Positions 56,268 to 64,000 of a stretch of 64,000 nt of DNA are shown piece by piece (positions within the stretch are counted from its first letter, which is position 1; every line of letters starts with the position of its first letter). A model generated the notes under the pieces. It made no database searches, was not told the DNA's origin, and worked only from the letters and a program-made list of their open reading frames with translations. The DNA is from Hungatella sp. UBA4396. Its GTDB lineage: Bacteria; Bacillota; Clostridia; Lachnospirales; Lachnospiraceae. The DNA is taken from the NCBI GenBank assembly GCA_002389905.1, contig DGRE01000033.1, forward strand, positions 5,604 to 69,603. The letters are read 5' to 3'. A program made the translations under genes and the position numbers.

Positions 56268-57530
56268 TTATTTTAATTCCTTTAAAGTTTCATCCATAAA
56301 GCTATTCATTTCTTCCACATACTGATCCACAGTCACCTTTCCTGCCAGCACATCAATCAGCTTATCCCTCAAATCGTTCTGGACTGCTCCTGTAAACGCC
56401 TGATACCCCCATTCTGCTCCCGGCTGGGAATCTGTGGCAGCCAGTTCTTTTGAAAAAATATCAAAAAATTCTTTTCCGTATTCATAATCCAGGCTCTCGT
56501 TTCCCTTTACCTGGGATAAGTAGCTGTTTTCCTTGCAATATACAGCATTGTTTTCAGCCTTTGAAATCCATTCGATGAATTCTGCCGCTTCTTTTTCCAC
56601 TCCTGTGTTCTGGAATGCGGCCAGATACTTTCCTCCCGGTACGGAAGAACGTCTCGCTTCTTTAGGAAGATAGGTAACTCCCCATTCAAAATCTGTAATC
56701 TGCTCTTTATAATTGGCAATCATCCAGCTTCCTGCAAAATGCATGGCAACCTGGCCGGTGCGGAACAGGTTATTTGGATTTTCAGAGCCAAGCCATACGG
56801 AGGAAGGAATAATTTCTTCATCATGAAGCTCCTTAAAGAAGCTTACGGCTCTCTTTGTTTCTTCTGTATTGAAATTGGCTTCATTTAAATCTTTGTTTAA
56901 CATGCTTCCGCCCGCTTCATAAAGAAGGGTGGTAAAGCGCTGGGGAGATTTATCATATACTAGTCCGTATTTACAATCGCTGTCTGCCATAACTTTTTTC
57001 ATGGCTTCCTTCCATTCATCCCAGGTCCATATCTCATCCTCTGACCGGGGAACAGATACCCCTGCTTTTTCAAAGGCAGTCTTATTGTAAATCAGTCCAT
57101 TGGCAGTTACATCCATGGGAGCTGCCAGAACCTTGTCGTCAAAAACAAATCTCAGCCCTTCCCCGAAACTGTTTACAAAGGCTTCTTTATCAGATACATG
57201 CTCACCTAAATCCAGCAACTGATTCTGGAAAGGCCCCAGATTTGTAAGCCTGGCTAAGGCCGGAGCTTCTTTTCCGTTTAACATGTTTTTGATCTTACTC
57301 TCTAAGTCCGCATAAGGAACTTCAATCAGCTCAATTTTAATCTCCGGATGCTCTGCAGTATACTGATCTGCCAGCCTTTTAAAGGATTCCCCCTCTTTTC
57401 CGTCGCTGAACCATACCACATCCAGAGTCTTTACCTCTCCCTCTGCCTTTTTCTGTCCGCCGCCGGAACAGCCTGTAAGCGCTCCAAAGGCCAATGTTCC
57501 CGCCAATACCAGTGATAATGCTTTCTTCAT
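56268..57530 (-). CDS. Carbohydrate ABC transporter substrate-binding lipoprotein
   Basis: A 420-residue family 1-type extracellular sugar-binding protein. The signal peptide ends in the lipobox LTGC with the lipidated Cys at 21. The mature part has VWFSDGKEGESFKRLADQYTAEHPEIKIEL and FRTGQVAMHFAGSWMIANYKEQ, typical of oligosaccharide binders. The ATG at 57530 has AAGGAGAGG upstream; a longer frame to 57734 runs into the AraC gene. It is the last gene of the operon, unlike the common binding-protein-first order. Confidence 0.9.
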   Translation of the reverse strand: MKKALSLVLAGTLAFGALTGCSGGGQKKAEGEVKTLDVVWFSDGKEGESFKRLADQYTAEHPEIKIELIEVPYADLESKIKNMLNGKEAPALARLTNLGPFQNQLLDLGEHVSDKEAFVNSFGEGLRFVFDDKVLAAPMDVTANGLIYNKTAFEKAGVSVPRSEDEIWTWDEWKEAMKKVMADSDCKYGLVYDKSPQRFTTLLYEAGGSMLNKDLNEANFNTEETKRAVSFFKELHDEEIIPSSVWLGSENPNNLFRTGQVAMHFAGSWMIANYKEQITDFEWGVTYLPKEARRSSVPGGKYLAAFQNTGVEKEAAEFIEWISKAENNAVYCKENSYLSQVKGNESLDYEYGKEFFDIFSKELAATDSQPGAEWGYQAFTGAVQNDLRDKLIDVLAGKVTVDQYVEEMNSFMDETLKELK

Positions 57531-57618
57531 AAATAACCTCTCCTTTTCCATTTTTCTGCCCATGGATTCCGGGCATATGTTAATTTCATCAGGCCCTCCG
57601 AAAAATACTCTCTCTCCG

Positions 57619-58542
57619 TCATTCGTGACTGTCCTTTTTGGATTGGGCATATTTTTTCGGAGTAATTCCTGTAGCCTTTTTAAAAACTGCAATAAAGTGA
57701 CTGTCACTGTTATAGGAAAGCCGGAAAGCCACATCAGTCACGGAATGCCCTTCCTTTAGCAGGGTTTTTGCCGCAAGAATCTTTTGGTTGGTCACATACT
57801 GCATGAGAGTAAAACCTGTTTCCTTTTTAAAATAATGACTCAGATAATAACGGTTCATATAAAATCTTCCTGATATCTCATCTAAGTCCAGCCGCTCCTC
57901 CACATGTGCTGCAATGTATTTTTTCAACTGCTCAATTCTCTCCCTGTAAAGCACCGGATCTTTAAACTCCTGCTTCCCTTGTTCTTCCTTCCATTCCTCT
58001 GAATTTCTCCCCTTCTCCTCTTCCATAAAAAACCGGTACATTTCGTTGATTGCAGTGATCAATTCCAAAATGGCGATTTTCACCTTTACAGAGGATTCAG
58101 CACTCTTTTTGCTTTCGGAACTTATATGCCGCTCAAGCTTTCCAAAGAGCTTTTCTACCTTTTCCAGCTTTTCCCCGGAGAGGTGAAGCCTGTGGTTAAA
58201 CAGCTCCGGGCGGTTTTCAAAAAACAGGGAAAAGTCATAGTGAAACGCCTCTCCCATCTGCACCAGAAACTCCGGCTCAAACATGAGGACATACCGCTTA
58301 TAAGCCTTTCCCGAAGCTCCGCTGGTTCTGTGGTACTCCTTGTTATTGATGACAAATAAATCCCCGGCTTTTGCATGGTAGGTACAGTTTCCTATTTCCA
58401 TCAATGCTCCGTCTGTGAGAAGCAGGATGATTTCATACTGGTTGTGAAAATGAAAGCCCTGCATCGCCCAATTTTCGGAACTGCCATGAAAATAGTACAG
58501 TGCGTCGAATTCTTCAAAAAATACTCTTTCCTTTTTTTCCAC
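57619..58542 (-). CDS. AraC-family transcription regulator
   Basis: A 307-residue activator-type regulator. The N-terminal cupin (about 15-95) contains GFHFHNQYEIILLLTDGALMEIG and the C-terminal 100 residues hold two helix-turn-helix units (LDEISGRFYMNRYYLSHYFKKETG, then VTDVAFRLSYNSDSHFIAVFKKATGITPKKY). The cupin likely senses the imported sugar. I use the GTG at 58542, which has AAAGGA six bases upstream, rather than the TTG two codons earlier. It lies between the GH105 and binding-protein genes and probably controls the operon. Confidence 0.9.
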   Translation of the reverse strand: MEKKERVFFEEFDALYYFHGSSENWAMQGFHFHNQYEIILLLTDGALMEIGNCTYHAKAGDLFVINNKEYHRTSGASGKAYKRYVLMFEPEFLVQMGEAFHYDFSLFFENRPELFNHRLHLSGEKLEKVEKLFGKLERHISSESKKSAESSVKVKIAILELITAINEMYRFFMEEEKGRNSEEWKEEQGKQEFKDPVLYRERIEQLKKYIAAHVEERLDLDEISGRFYMNRYYLSHYFKKETGFTLMQYVTNQKILAAKTLLKEGHSVTDVAFRLSYNSDSHFIAVFKKATGITPKKYAQSKKDSHE

Positions 58543-58554
58543 AACCAATCCTTT

Positions 58555-59634
58555 CTATTTCCAATAAGGCTGCAAGGCTTCCTGCAATGCCAGAATCATA
58601 AGTGCCTGTCCGTAAGTCATGGGACAGCATGGGATTTCTTTATAAAATCCCCCATCCATTCCAATGGGAGTTCCGTAGGATACATTTCTTACAGTTCCAT
58701 CCTCTTCGATATAATCCATCATGCTTTTCATGGCCTTTTGAATCAGTTCCCCGAATTCTTCTTCTTTGAGAATTCCAAGACGGACGCCTTTCATGATGCC
58801 ATAGAGAAATGCAGCACTTGCAGACATTTCTATATAAGAAGAGGAGTCATTAATGATGGTATGCCAAAGCCCCTGTTCCGGGTCGGCATGGTGCTTCAGG
58901 GCTTGAACCTGATTCTCATATACATTAAGGAAATAGCGCTTCATGGCTTCGTCCAGTTGGATTTCCTGAAGCAGTTCCATCACTACAATGGTGTACCAGC
59001 AGTTTCCCCTTCCCCACAGAATCCCGCCGTAATTATCATTTCTCTTGAAATTAAAGCCGTGGTAAAAAAGCCGTTCTTCTTTATTCAAAAGGTATTTGAT
59101 ATGGCTTAAAATCTGGTAATTAGCCTCGTCAATATAGTCTTGTCTGTTTAACAGCTTTCCGGCTCTCACAAGAAATAATACGGTCATAAACAAGGTATCA
59201 ATGAGGATTTCATTTTCATTGGGGTTCCCTGTAATCATGTGCTGGAAGCAGCCGTCTCCGGTCCGGATGAGCTTCTTATCTTTCATAATCCAGTCGGCCC
59301 AGTCTTTTATGAAAGATAAATACTGCTCTTTTCCTGTTTTCTCATAAACATAGGTCAGGGTCAGCATGGGAGAAGTAGTATTTACATTTCTCTCCAATAT
59401 GCCTTCTTCCAGCCTTTTGTCATACCAATCCAGCAAAAATTCCAGTATTTCTTTCTTTCCGCTGACTTCATAATATTTATAAAGACCGAAAAGTCCTACT
59501 CCCTGGGGCCATTCCCAGCAGTTGATATCAATAAGACTGATGGGAAACTTCTCTTTCATCCCGTTGTTTTTCAGCGTCATCATCCGTCTTGATACAAGAT
59601 TCAATGTTTCATCAATTAACTTCTTATCAATCAC
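58555..59634 (-). CDS. Glycoside hydrolase family 105-like unsaturated uronyl hydrolase
   Basis: A 359-residue cytoplasmic (alpha/alpha)6-barrel enzyme resembling YteR-type hydrolases that remove the unsaturated uronic residue left by polysaccharide lyases. The likely catalytic Asp is at about 146 in NEILIDTLFM; WGRGNCWY and the C-terminal GGFYKEIPCCPMTYGQALM are family-like. No signal peptide is present. It starts with a GTG that overlaps the end of the 844-residue gene by 8 bases. It implies that the cell imports lyase products such as rhamnogalacturonan or similar oligosaccharides. Confidence 0.85.
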   Translation of the reverse strand: MIDKKLIDETLNLVSRRMMTLKNNGMKEKFPISLIDINCWEWPQGVGLFGLYKYYEVSGKKEILEFLLDWYDKRLEEGILERNVNTTSPMLTLTYVYEKTGKEQYLSFIKDWADWIMKDKKLIRTGDGCFQHMITGNPNENEILIDTLFMTVLFLVRAGKLLNRQDYIDEANYQILSHIKYLLNKEERLFYHGFNFKRNDNYGGILWGRGNCWYTIVVMELLQEIQLDEAMKRYFLNVYENQVQALKHHADPEQGLWHTIINDSSSYIEMSASAAFLYGIMKGVRLGILKEEEFGELIQKAMKSMMDYIEEDGTVRNVSYGTPIGMDGGFYKEIPCCPMTYGQALMILALQEALQPYWK

Positions 59635-62161
59635 CTTTTTCCGTCTCCCTCAATGTTATTCTCCCTTCCGCATTCAGCGGATAATCATAAACAGTCCTTC
59701 CGTTAACCTTTAAGAAATACTCTCGGCCTGCCAGGTAGCAGTCTCCCCTGTCATCCCTTACTTCTGTCTCTTCTCCATGAATGGCGATCTCTATGCTCTT
59801 AAAAGCCTCTAACACTTTATCAAGGTTTTCATATTCTTTTCCCAGAGCCCCGGCCCTTACCACCCACACATTGTCACGCCCCATGCTGATAAACTCCCGG
59901 AACCGGTTGGGTCCTTCCTCCTGCATGATCAGGCCGTTCATGGCCTTTACAGCCAGATATGCTCCGTCTTTTTCCAGTACCAGAACTCCGCCTTCTCCCT
60001 TGTATCGGGAAAATTCACTGATGGGTATATAGGCATGGGTATAGTCAATCCGTTCCTCCTCTCCTATGTGATACCTTAAAATACCCGTATCCTCAAACTG
60101 GACTCCTAAAGGCAAGCTTCCATTGCCCGCCCAGAAATTAGGCCGTCCGCTTCCATATGGAAAGGATTCTCCCGGGTGATTGATGAAAACCTGAGCCACC
60201 TCATCGATCACCGCCTGCATGATATGCTCCTGATACCCGTTCTGAAAGGGCTTATATCCCACTGCTGTGGATAAAAGGGCCCGGCTGTTTTTGTACAGAT
60301 ACAGGTTTACATGGCCTTCAAAGCCCTGGGTGTTTTCAAATATCAGCTCCCGTCCTTCTTTTAATGCGCTGCAGCACTGGTACTCTTCCGGTGCTTCATA
60401 ATCCCCAAGAACCAGGGACAGATAGCCAATGCAGGCCCTGTTTAAGTATCCGGCGTTGTATGCAGCATACAGCAAAGAAGTGGTTCCGGCGTTGTAATTG
60501 CCCTTCATCTCTTTTTCATAGGTCCTGCCAAAGCTGGTCATAACAGCTCCTTTATGGGCATTTAAGGCAAGGCAGCGGAAAATCATATCCAAAGCCTGCC
60601 GGGCCTTTTCATGGAGGGGGCTTCCTGGCTTTGTCAGATTGTAAAGGGTGCCGATTCCCAGCACATCCACCGGAATATAGGCATTGGAATTCCACTCTGT
60701 AATGAAATCCCGGAAAAATTCGTCAAACCAGTGGTGAAGCAGCTCTTCTCCCCTTTTCTTCATCTCCTCCCCCGTCCTGCCGCTGTTGGTGAAGATGTGT
60801 CCCGGAAGGTAAGTTCCCGCCAGATACTGGCAGCAGTGGAATAAAAGGGCGTGGTTTTCGCTGAAAAACCACATCACATCATCCCCCGGCTCATCAATCC
60901 AATACCGGTAATTGACCATGGCAGCCTCCAGGGCCTCTTTTAATGTCCCGGATATCCGGTCATGAAAGGTATGGTAAATATAGAGCATGATGATGAAATG
61001 AAAATCCGAACAATCCTTTCTGGCATTGACCCCTGCCAGCTCCTCCAGTATAATGGCTTCTGCTCTTTGGTACTCCCTTTCGCTTTGAAACAGTGCAGCC
61101 GCTTTATAAGTATTTTCCGGGGCAAACTGAATGACGGTTTCCAGGGCATGGCGCTTTCTGGTCTTTAAATCCGGCTCTTTATATGTAAGAAATTCTTTTC
61201 TGACAATCTGGTTTCCGATCTTTCTTTTTATATCAATTCCCATAACGGTAAGAGAGACGGCAAAATAATAGTATCCCGGAGACATCTCATCGGCTTCAAA
61301 TAATTCCAGGCCCTTCTGGAAGGGTTCCATGGTATAATGCCGGGTTTTAACCATTGTCCAGGGGTTTTCCATCTTTTCAATGAATTCGCCCGGGCTTATG
61401 ATCATATCAAACTCCAGAGGAGTGGACAGAGGGTTGCTGATATTCATTTTAATAAGCTGACTGATATATGCCTCCCGGTCAAAGCTCATGCCATTTAACA
61501 TCTGCTCGATCTTATCCAGTGTGGTCTGGTCTGTCTCTTCTTTTACAGGTATCTTCATAGTAAGAGCCCCATCTCCCAGCCGTTTCATACGGAAATAATA
61601 ATCTGTATCCCTCTCAGCCAGATCATCCAGACACAAAGTCACCTTGTTCTGCCCCTGTAAAAGAGGCACAGAAACCACTGTTTTCTTTACCAGATTCCGG
61701 GTAAATGGAGTGAAATCTGTAATCAGGCTTCCATTGACCCAGAGAGTAAGACCTCCGCAGGTTTCCAGTTCAAAATCCACCTTTCCCTCTTCTTCCGCCC
61801 AAAGTTCTGTATAGCCATACATCCGCAGGTAAGTGGGCCGGTAATAAAACCCGGAAGCATCTACTCCCGTATTTCCAAAGGGGAAATACAGCTTTACCGT
61901 CTCTGTCCCGCCTGATAAAGCGGCGGCTTCACCGTGGCGGATTCCACTAAAATCAGGGCAGGGAGGAACTTCATTTCTTCTTTCTGCCACAAACTCCTTT
62001 CTGCAGGGGTTTTCGTGGATGGCAAACCCTTTTTTCAGCCACTCATTGACCCTCCCGTTTAAGGTGGATCTGGTGAATTGACGGATTTGGGTGTGGACAG
62101 GGGTTATTAAAAAACGGTTTACAAACCCTTCGGCAAACAGAGGGTATTCCATATACTTCAT
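59627..62161 (-). CDS. Large uncharacterised protein of the uronide cluster (putative toroid-fold lyase or hydrolase)
   Basis: I do not recognise this 844-residue protein. There is no signal peptide, so it acts in the cytoplasm. Residues about 90-190 look like a beta-sandwich (VDFELETCGGLTLWVNGSLI). About 340-640 is helical with motifs typical of (alpha/alpha)6 toroid enzymes: FFSENHALLFHCCQYLAG, EWNSNAYIPVDVLGIGTLYNL, and TSFGRTYEKEMKGNYNAG. The rest is beta-rich, as in lyases with toroid plus beta-sandwich. The His and Arg/Tyr in these motifs could be catalytic. The ATG at 62161 has GAGAGGAAG upstream; a TTG six codons earlier is less likely. It sits between ABC permease and GH105 genes, so it likely cuts an imported oligosaccharide. 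Confidence 0.6.
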   Translation of the reverse strand: MKYMEYPLFAEGFVNRFLITPVHTQIRQFTRSTLNGRVNEWLKKGFAIHENPCRKEFVAERRNEVPPCPDFSGIRHGEAAALSGGTETVKLYFPFGNTGVDASGFYYRPTYLRMYGYTELWAEEEGKVDFELETCGGLTLWVNGSLITDFTPFTRNLVKKTVVSVPLLQGQNKVTLCLDDLAERDTDYYFRMKRLGDGALTMKIPVKEETDQTTLDKIEQMLNGMSFDREAYISQLIKMNISNPLSTPLEFDMIISPGEFIEKMENPWTMVKTRHYTMEPFQKGLELFEADEMSPGYYYFAVSLTVMGIDIKRKIGNQIVRKEFLTYKEPDLKTRKRHALETVIQFAPENTYKAAALFQSEREYQRAEAIILEELAGVNARKDCSDFHFIIMLYIYHTFHDRISGTLKEALEAAMVNYRYWIDEPGDDVMWFFSENHALLFHCCQYLAGTYLPGHIFTNSGRTGEEMKKRGEELLHHWFDEFFRDFITEWNSNAYIPVDVLGIGTLYNLTKPGSPLHEKARQALDMIFRCLALNAHKGAVMTSFGRTYEKEMKGNYNAGTTSLLYAAYNAGYLNRACIGYLSLVLGDYEAPEEYQCCSALKEGRELIFENTQGFEGHVNLYLYKNSRALLSTAVGYKPFQNGYQEHIMQAVIDEVAQVFINHPGESFPYGSGRPNFWAGNGSLPLGVQFEDTGILRYHIGEEERIDYTHAYIPISEFSRYKGEGGVLVLEKDGAYLAVKAMNGLIMQEEGPNRFREFISMGRDNVWVVRAGALGKEYENLDKVLEAFKSIEIAIHGEETEVRDDRGDCYLAGREYFLKVNGRTVYDYPLNAEGRITLRETEKGD

Positions 62162-62180
62162 GTATTTTCTTCCTCTCAAT

Positions 62181-63014
62181 CTATTCTTTTACTCCGCCGG
62201 CCGTCATGCCGCCGATGATATATTTCTGCAATGTGATAAATACAAGGATGACCGGAATCATGGAAATCACCGACATGGCAAGAAGGCTGTTCCAGTCTAC
62301 GGAATATTCTCCGGAGTAGTTTGCCAGGGCAAGCTGGATGGTGTAGCGTTCCTTGCTGTTGATGACCAGTTTAGGCCAGAGATAATCATTCCATCTCCAC
62401 ATAAAAGAAAAAATGCAGAGTACGGAAACCACCGGCTTTGCAAGGGGGAGCATGACCCTCATCAAAATGCTTAATTCCGAAGCCCCGTCAATTCTGGCTG
62501 CCTCCATATAGGCATCGGGAATTCCCGTATAATACTGCCGTACCAGAAACACTGCCGTAGGCGAAGCCACTGCCGGAATAATCAGTCCCCATAAGCTGTT
62601 ATAAAGGCCCGTAGCCACAATCACCTTGAATATGGGAATCATGATAACCTCCAGGGGGATCATAAGGGTTGCCAGCACCACGCCAAAAAGCAGCTTTTCT
62701 CCTTTAAAATGGTATTTTGCAAAGGCATAACCGGACATAACATTGACCACAACCGTTAGAAATGTGGCTGTCAGGCTGGTAAATACCGTATTGAAAAAGT
62801 AAACTCCAAAACTTCCTTCCTCCAGCGCCTTTCTGTAATTGTCCAGGCTGGGATTTTTACCAAATAAACTGGGCGGCCAGGAGAACAGCTCTCCCGCATT
62901 TTTTAAGGAAGAAGCCATAACCCAGACAATGGGCATGAGAAACAAAAATATAAGGAACAGCAGCAGTACCCATTCTATCCCTTTTAGAAGGTTTTTTTTC
63001 ATATCAGTCTGCAT
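62181..63014 (-). CDS. Carbohydrate ABC transporter permease (MalG type)
   Basis: A 277-residue inner permease with six hydrophobic segments. The EAA loop that contacts the ATPase is YMEAARIDGASELSILMRVMLPL-like at about 185-205. It pairs with the upstream MalF-type protein, overlapping its end by 11 bases, with GGGAGGGG before the ATG. No ATPase gene is in the window; such systems often share a MsmK/UgpC-type ATPase encoded elsewhere. Confidence 0.93.
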   Translation of the reverse strand: MQTDMKKNLLKGIEWVLLLFLIFLFLMPIVWVMASSLKNAGELFSWPPSLFGKNPSLDNYRKALEEGSFGVYFFNTVFTSLTATFLTVVVNVMSGYAFAKYHFKGEKLLFGVVLATLMIPLEVIMIPIFKVIVATGLYNSLWGLIIPAVASPTAVFLVRQYYTGIPDAYMEAARIDGASELSILMRVMLPLAKPVVSVLCIFSFMWRWNDYLWPKLVINSKERYTIQLALANYSGEYSVDWNSLLAMSVISMIPVILVFITLQKYIIGGMTAGGVKE

Positions 63015-63879
63015 CCTGTTCCCCTCCCTTGTTTATCTGAAACTGCAAAACAGTAAACAACGCCAGCAGAACAAAGAGAATCATAGTCATGGCACTGGCA
63101 TAGCCCATCTGGTTCTTTTGAAAGCCTGTCTCCTGAATGGACTGAACCATGAACTTGGTCGCTCCCGCAGGGCCTCCCTGGGTCAGGGCATATACCAGGG
63201 GATAGGTTTTGATAATGGTAACTGTAGACAGGACGATGACCAGCAGGCTGGTAGGCTTTAACAGGGGAAGAGTGATATAACGGAACTGGGCAAGTCCCCC
63301 TGCGCCGTCTATTCTGGCCGCTTCATAATAAGTCTCAGATATGGCCTTGATGCCGGAAACGAACATGACCATATAGTAACCGGACATGCTCCAGGCTGTG
63401 ACAAAGATTACCACTCCCATGGCATAATTGGGATTAGTCAGCCATTTCACCGGACTCCTGCCTGCGGCAGTCAGCAGATAGTTGATAACTCCAAAATCTT
63501 CTCCCAGAAGAAATCTCCAGGTCAGTCCCACAATAATGCTGGAAATCATGGTAGGCCAGTAAAATACTGCCCTGAAAAAATCATTTCCCTTCCTCTCTCC
63601 CGTCAACAGCATTGCCAGCCCCAGGGCTGATGCATAGACGAGAGGAACTGAGATAGCAGTAAAAAGTATTGTCTGGAAAAAAGATTCCCAGAACCCCCTG
63701 TCTGACATCAGCTTCACATAGTTTTCAATTCCAATAAACTTCTGAGGATTGACTCCATCCCACTTTGTAAGGGAAATCCATAAGCCATTGACAGCCGGAA
63801 AAAATAAAAACAGCCCAAATATAATCAGAGTAGGCGCCAGCAGCAGATATGGAAAGACTTTCTGTTCAAAACTTCTCAT
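63004..63879 (-). CDS. Carbohydrate ABC transporter permease (MalF type)
   Basis: A 291-residue permease with six hydrophobic segments and the EAA loop YYEAARIDGAGGLAQFRYITLPL-like near 200-215. It is the first gene of the leftward carbohydrate operon. AAGGAGGTGGAGG precedes the ATG. Upstream a TATAAT lies near 63900-63906 on the minus strand with a poor -35, so activator dependence is likely. Confidence 0.93.
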   Translation of the reverse strand: MRSFEQKVFPYLLLAPTLIIFGLFLFFPAVNGLWISLTKWDGVNPQKFIGIENYVKLMSDRGFWESFFQTILFTAISVPLVYASALGLAMLLTGERKGNDFFRAVFYWPTMISSIIVGLTWRFLLGEDFGVINYLLTAAGRSPVKWLTNPNYAMGVVIFVTAWSMSGYYMVMFVSGIKAISETYYEAARIDGAGGLAQFRYITLPLLKPTSLLVIVLSTVTIIKTYPLVYALTQGGPAGATKFMVQSIQETGFQKNQMGYASAMTMILFVLLALFTVLQFQINKGGEQDAD

Positions 63880-64000
63880 TCCTCCACCTCCTTTTTTATG
63901 ATTATAGCATTATCTTTTGAATAAAAATTTTGTTTTTTTGTGCAAATACCACAGAATATTGTCATATGGGATTTCTGCAATCACAGCCACCAGTATAACT
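63880..64000. other. Upstream region of the carbohydrate operon
   Basis: AT-rich. A minus-strand TATAAT lies about 20 bases before the operon start codon. No clear -35 or palindrome is seen; the region continues past the window edge. Confidence 0.35.

Noticed and set aside
1..64000. CRISPR arrays, tRNA or rRNA genes, transposases, phage genes
   Set aside because: No regularly spaced direct repeats, no tRNA-like cloverleaf with conserved GTTCGA arm, no rRNA segments and no transposase or integrase motifs were seen.

Overview
The window comes from a low-to-mid GC Gram-positive anaerobe, most probably a Lachnospiraceae/Clostridium cluster XIVa member (Lacrimispora-, Enterocloster- or Hungatella-like; genus not proven). 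Evidence: Firmicutes-style ribosomal superoperon with zinc-type S14, a KOW-domain protein between map and infA, an ECF transporter module next to truA-rplM-rpsI, a [FeFe] hydrogenase-like protein, many strong SD sites, near-consensus sigma-A promoters, and cell-wall-binding-repeat surface proteins. Almost everything is on the minus strand; only a methyltransferase and a secreted subtilase are on the plus strand. No tRNA, rRNA, CRISPR array, transposase or phage gene was seen.

Layout, left to right. (1) 1-4160: leuB-ilvD-ilvB branched-chain amino acid genes (ilvB cut by the window edge), read leftward from a promoter whose -10 overlaps a perfect palindrome, with a structured leader that encodes a tiny peptide. 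(2) 4243-9092: housekeeping genes (OGG-like glycosylase, HAD phosphatase, MATE exporter, greA, hydrogenase-like protein). (3) 9051-9994: a hicAB toxin-antitoxin pair and a nested inverted-repeat structure at the rpsI terminator. (4) 9995-14751: ecfA1-ecfA2-ecfT-truA followed by rplM-rpsI. (5) 14789-24540: an accessory block inserted between rplQ and ecfA1, holding a sugar-acid catabolic cluster (Gfo/Idh dehydrogenase, TIM-barrel isomerase, GntP permease, unknown membrane protein, GntR regulator, IlvD/Edd dehydratase) and two tandem cell-wall-binding proteins. (6) 24698-41432: the S10-spc-alpha ribosomal superoperon from rpsJ to rplQ, including secY, adk, map, infA and rpoA. (7) 41450-51471: a second accessory block between tuf and rpsJ, dominated by surface functions: a cell-wall-binding protein, a previously uncalled 51-residue Cys/Arg-rich peptide with 16 cysteines, an orphan flagellin, an rRNA-type methyltransferase, an acyltransferase, a secreted subtilase, an LTA-synthase-like enzyme and an M55 peptidase. 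(8) 51506-56179: the str operon rpsL-rpsG-fusA and tuf with its own promoter. (9) 56212-64000: a carbohydrate operon (two ABC permeases, a large uncharacterised enzyme-like protein, a GH105 hydrolase, an AraC regulator and a lipoprotein binding protein), probably for unsaturated uronic oligosaccharides.

The most novel items are the Cys-rich mini-gene at 43032-43187, which has its own -10 box, SD and terminator; the interrupted 25-bp inverted repeat around the rpsI terminator; the leuB leader, with a leader ORF and mutually exclusive hairpins; and the 844-residue protein of the uronide cluster. All functions are inferred by reading the sequence; no database search was run.
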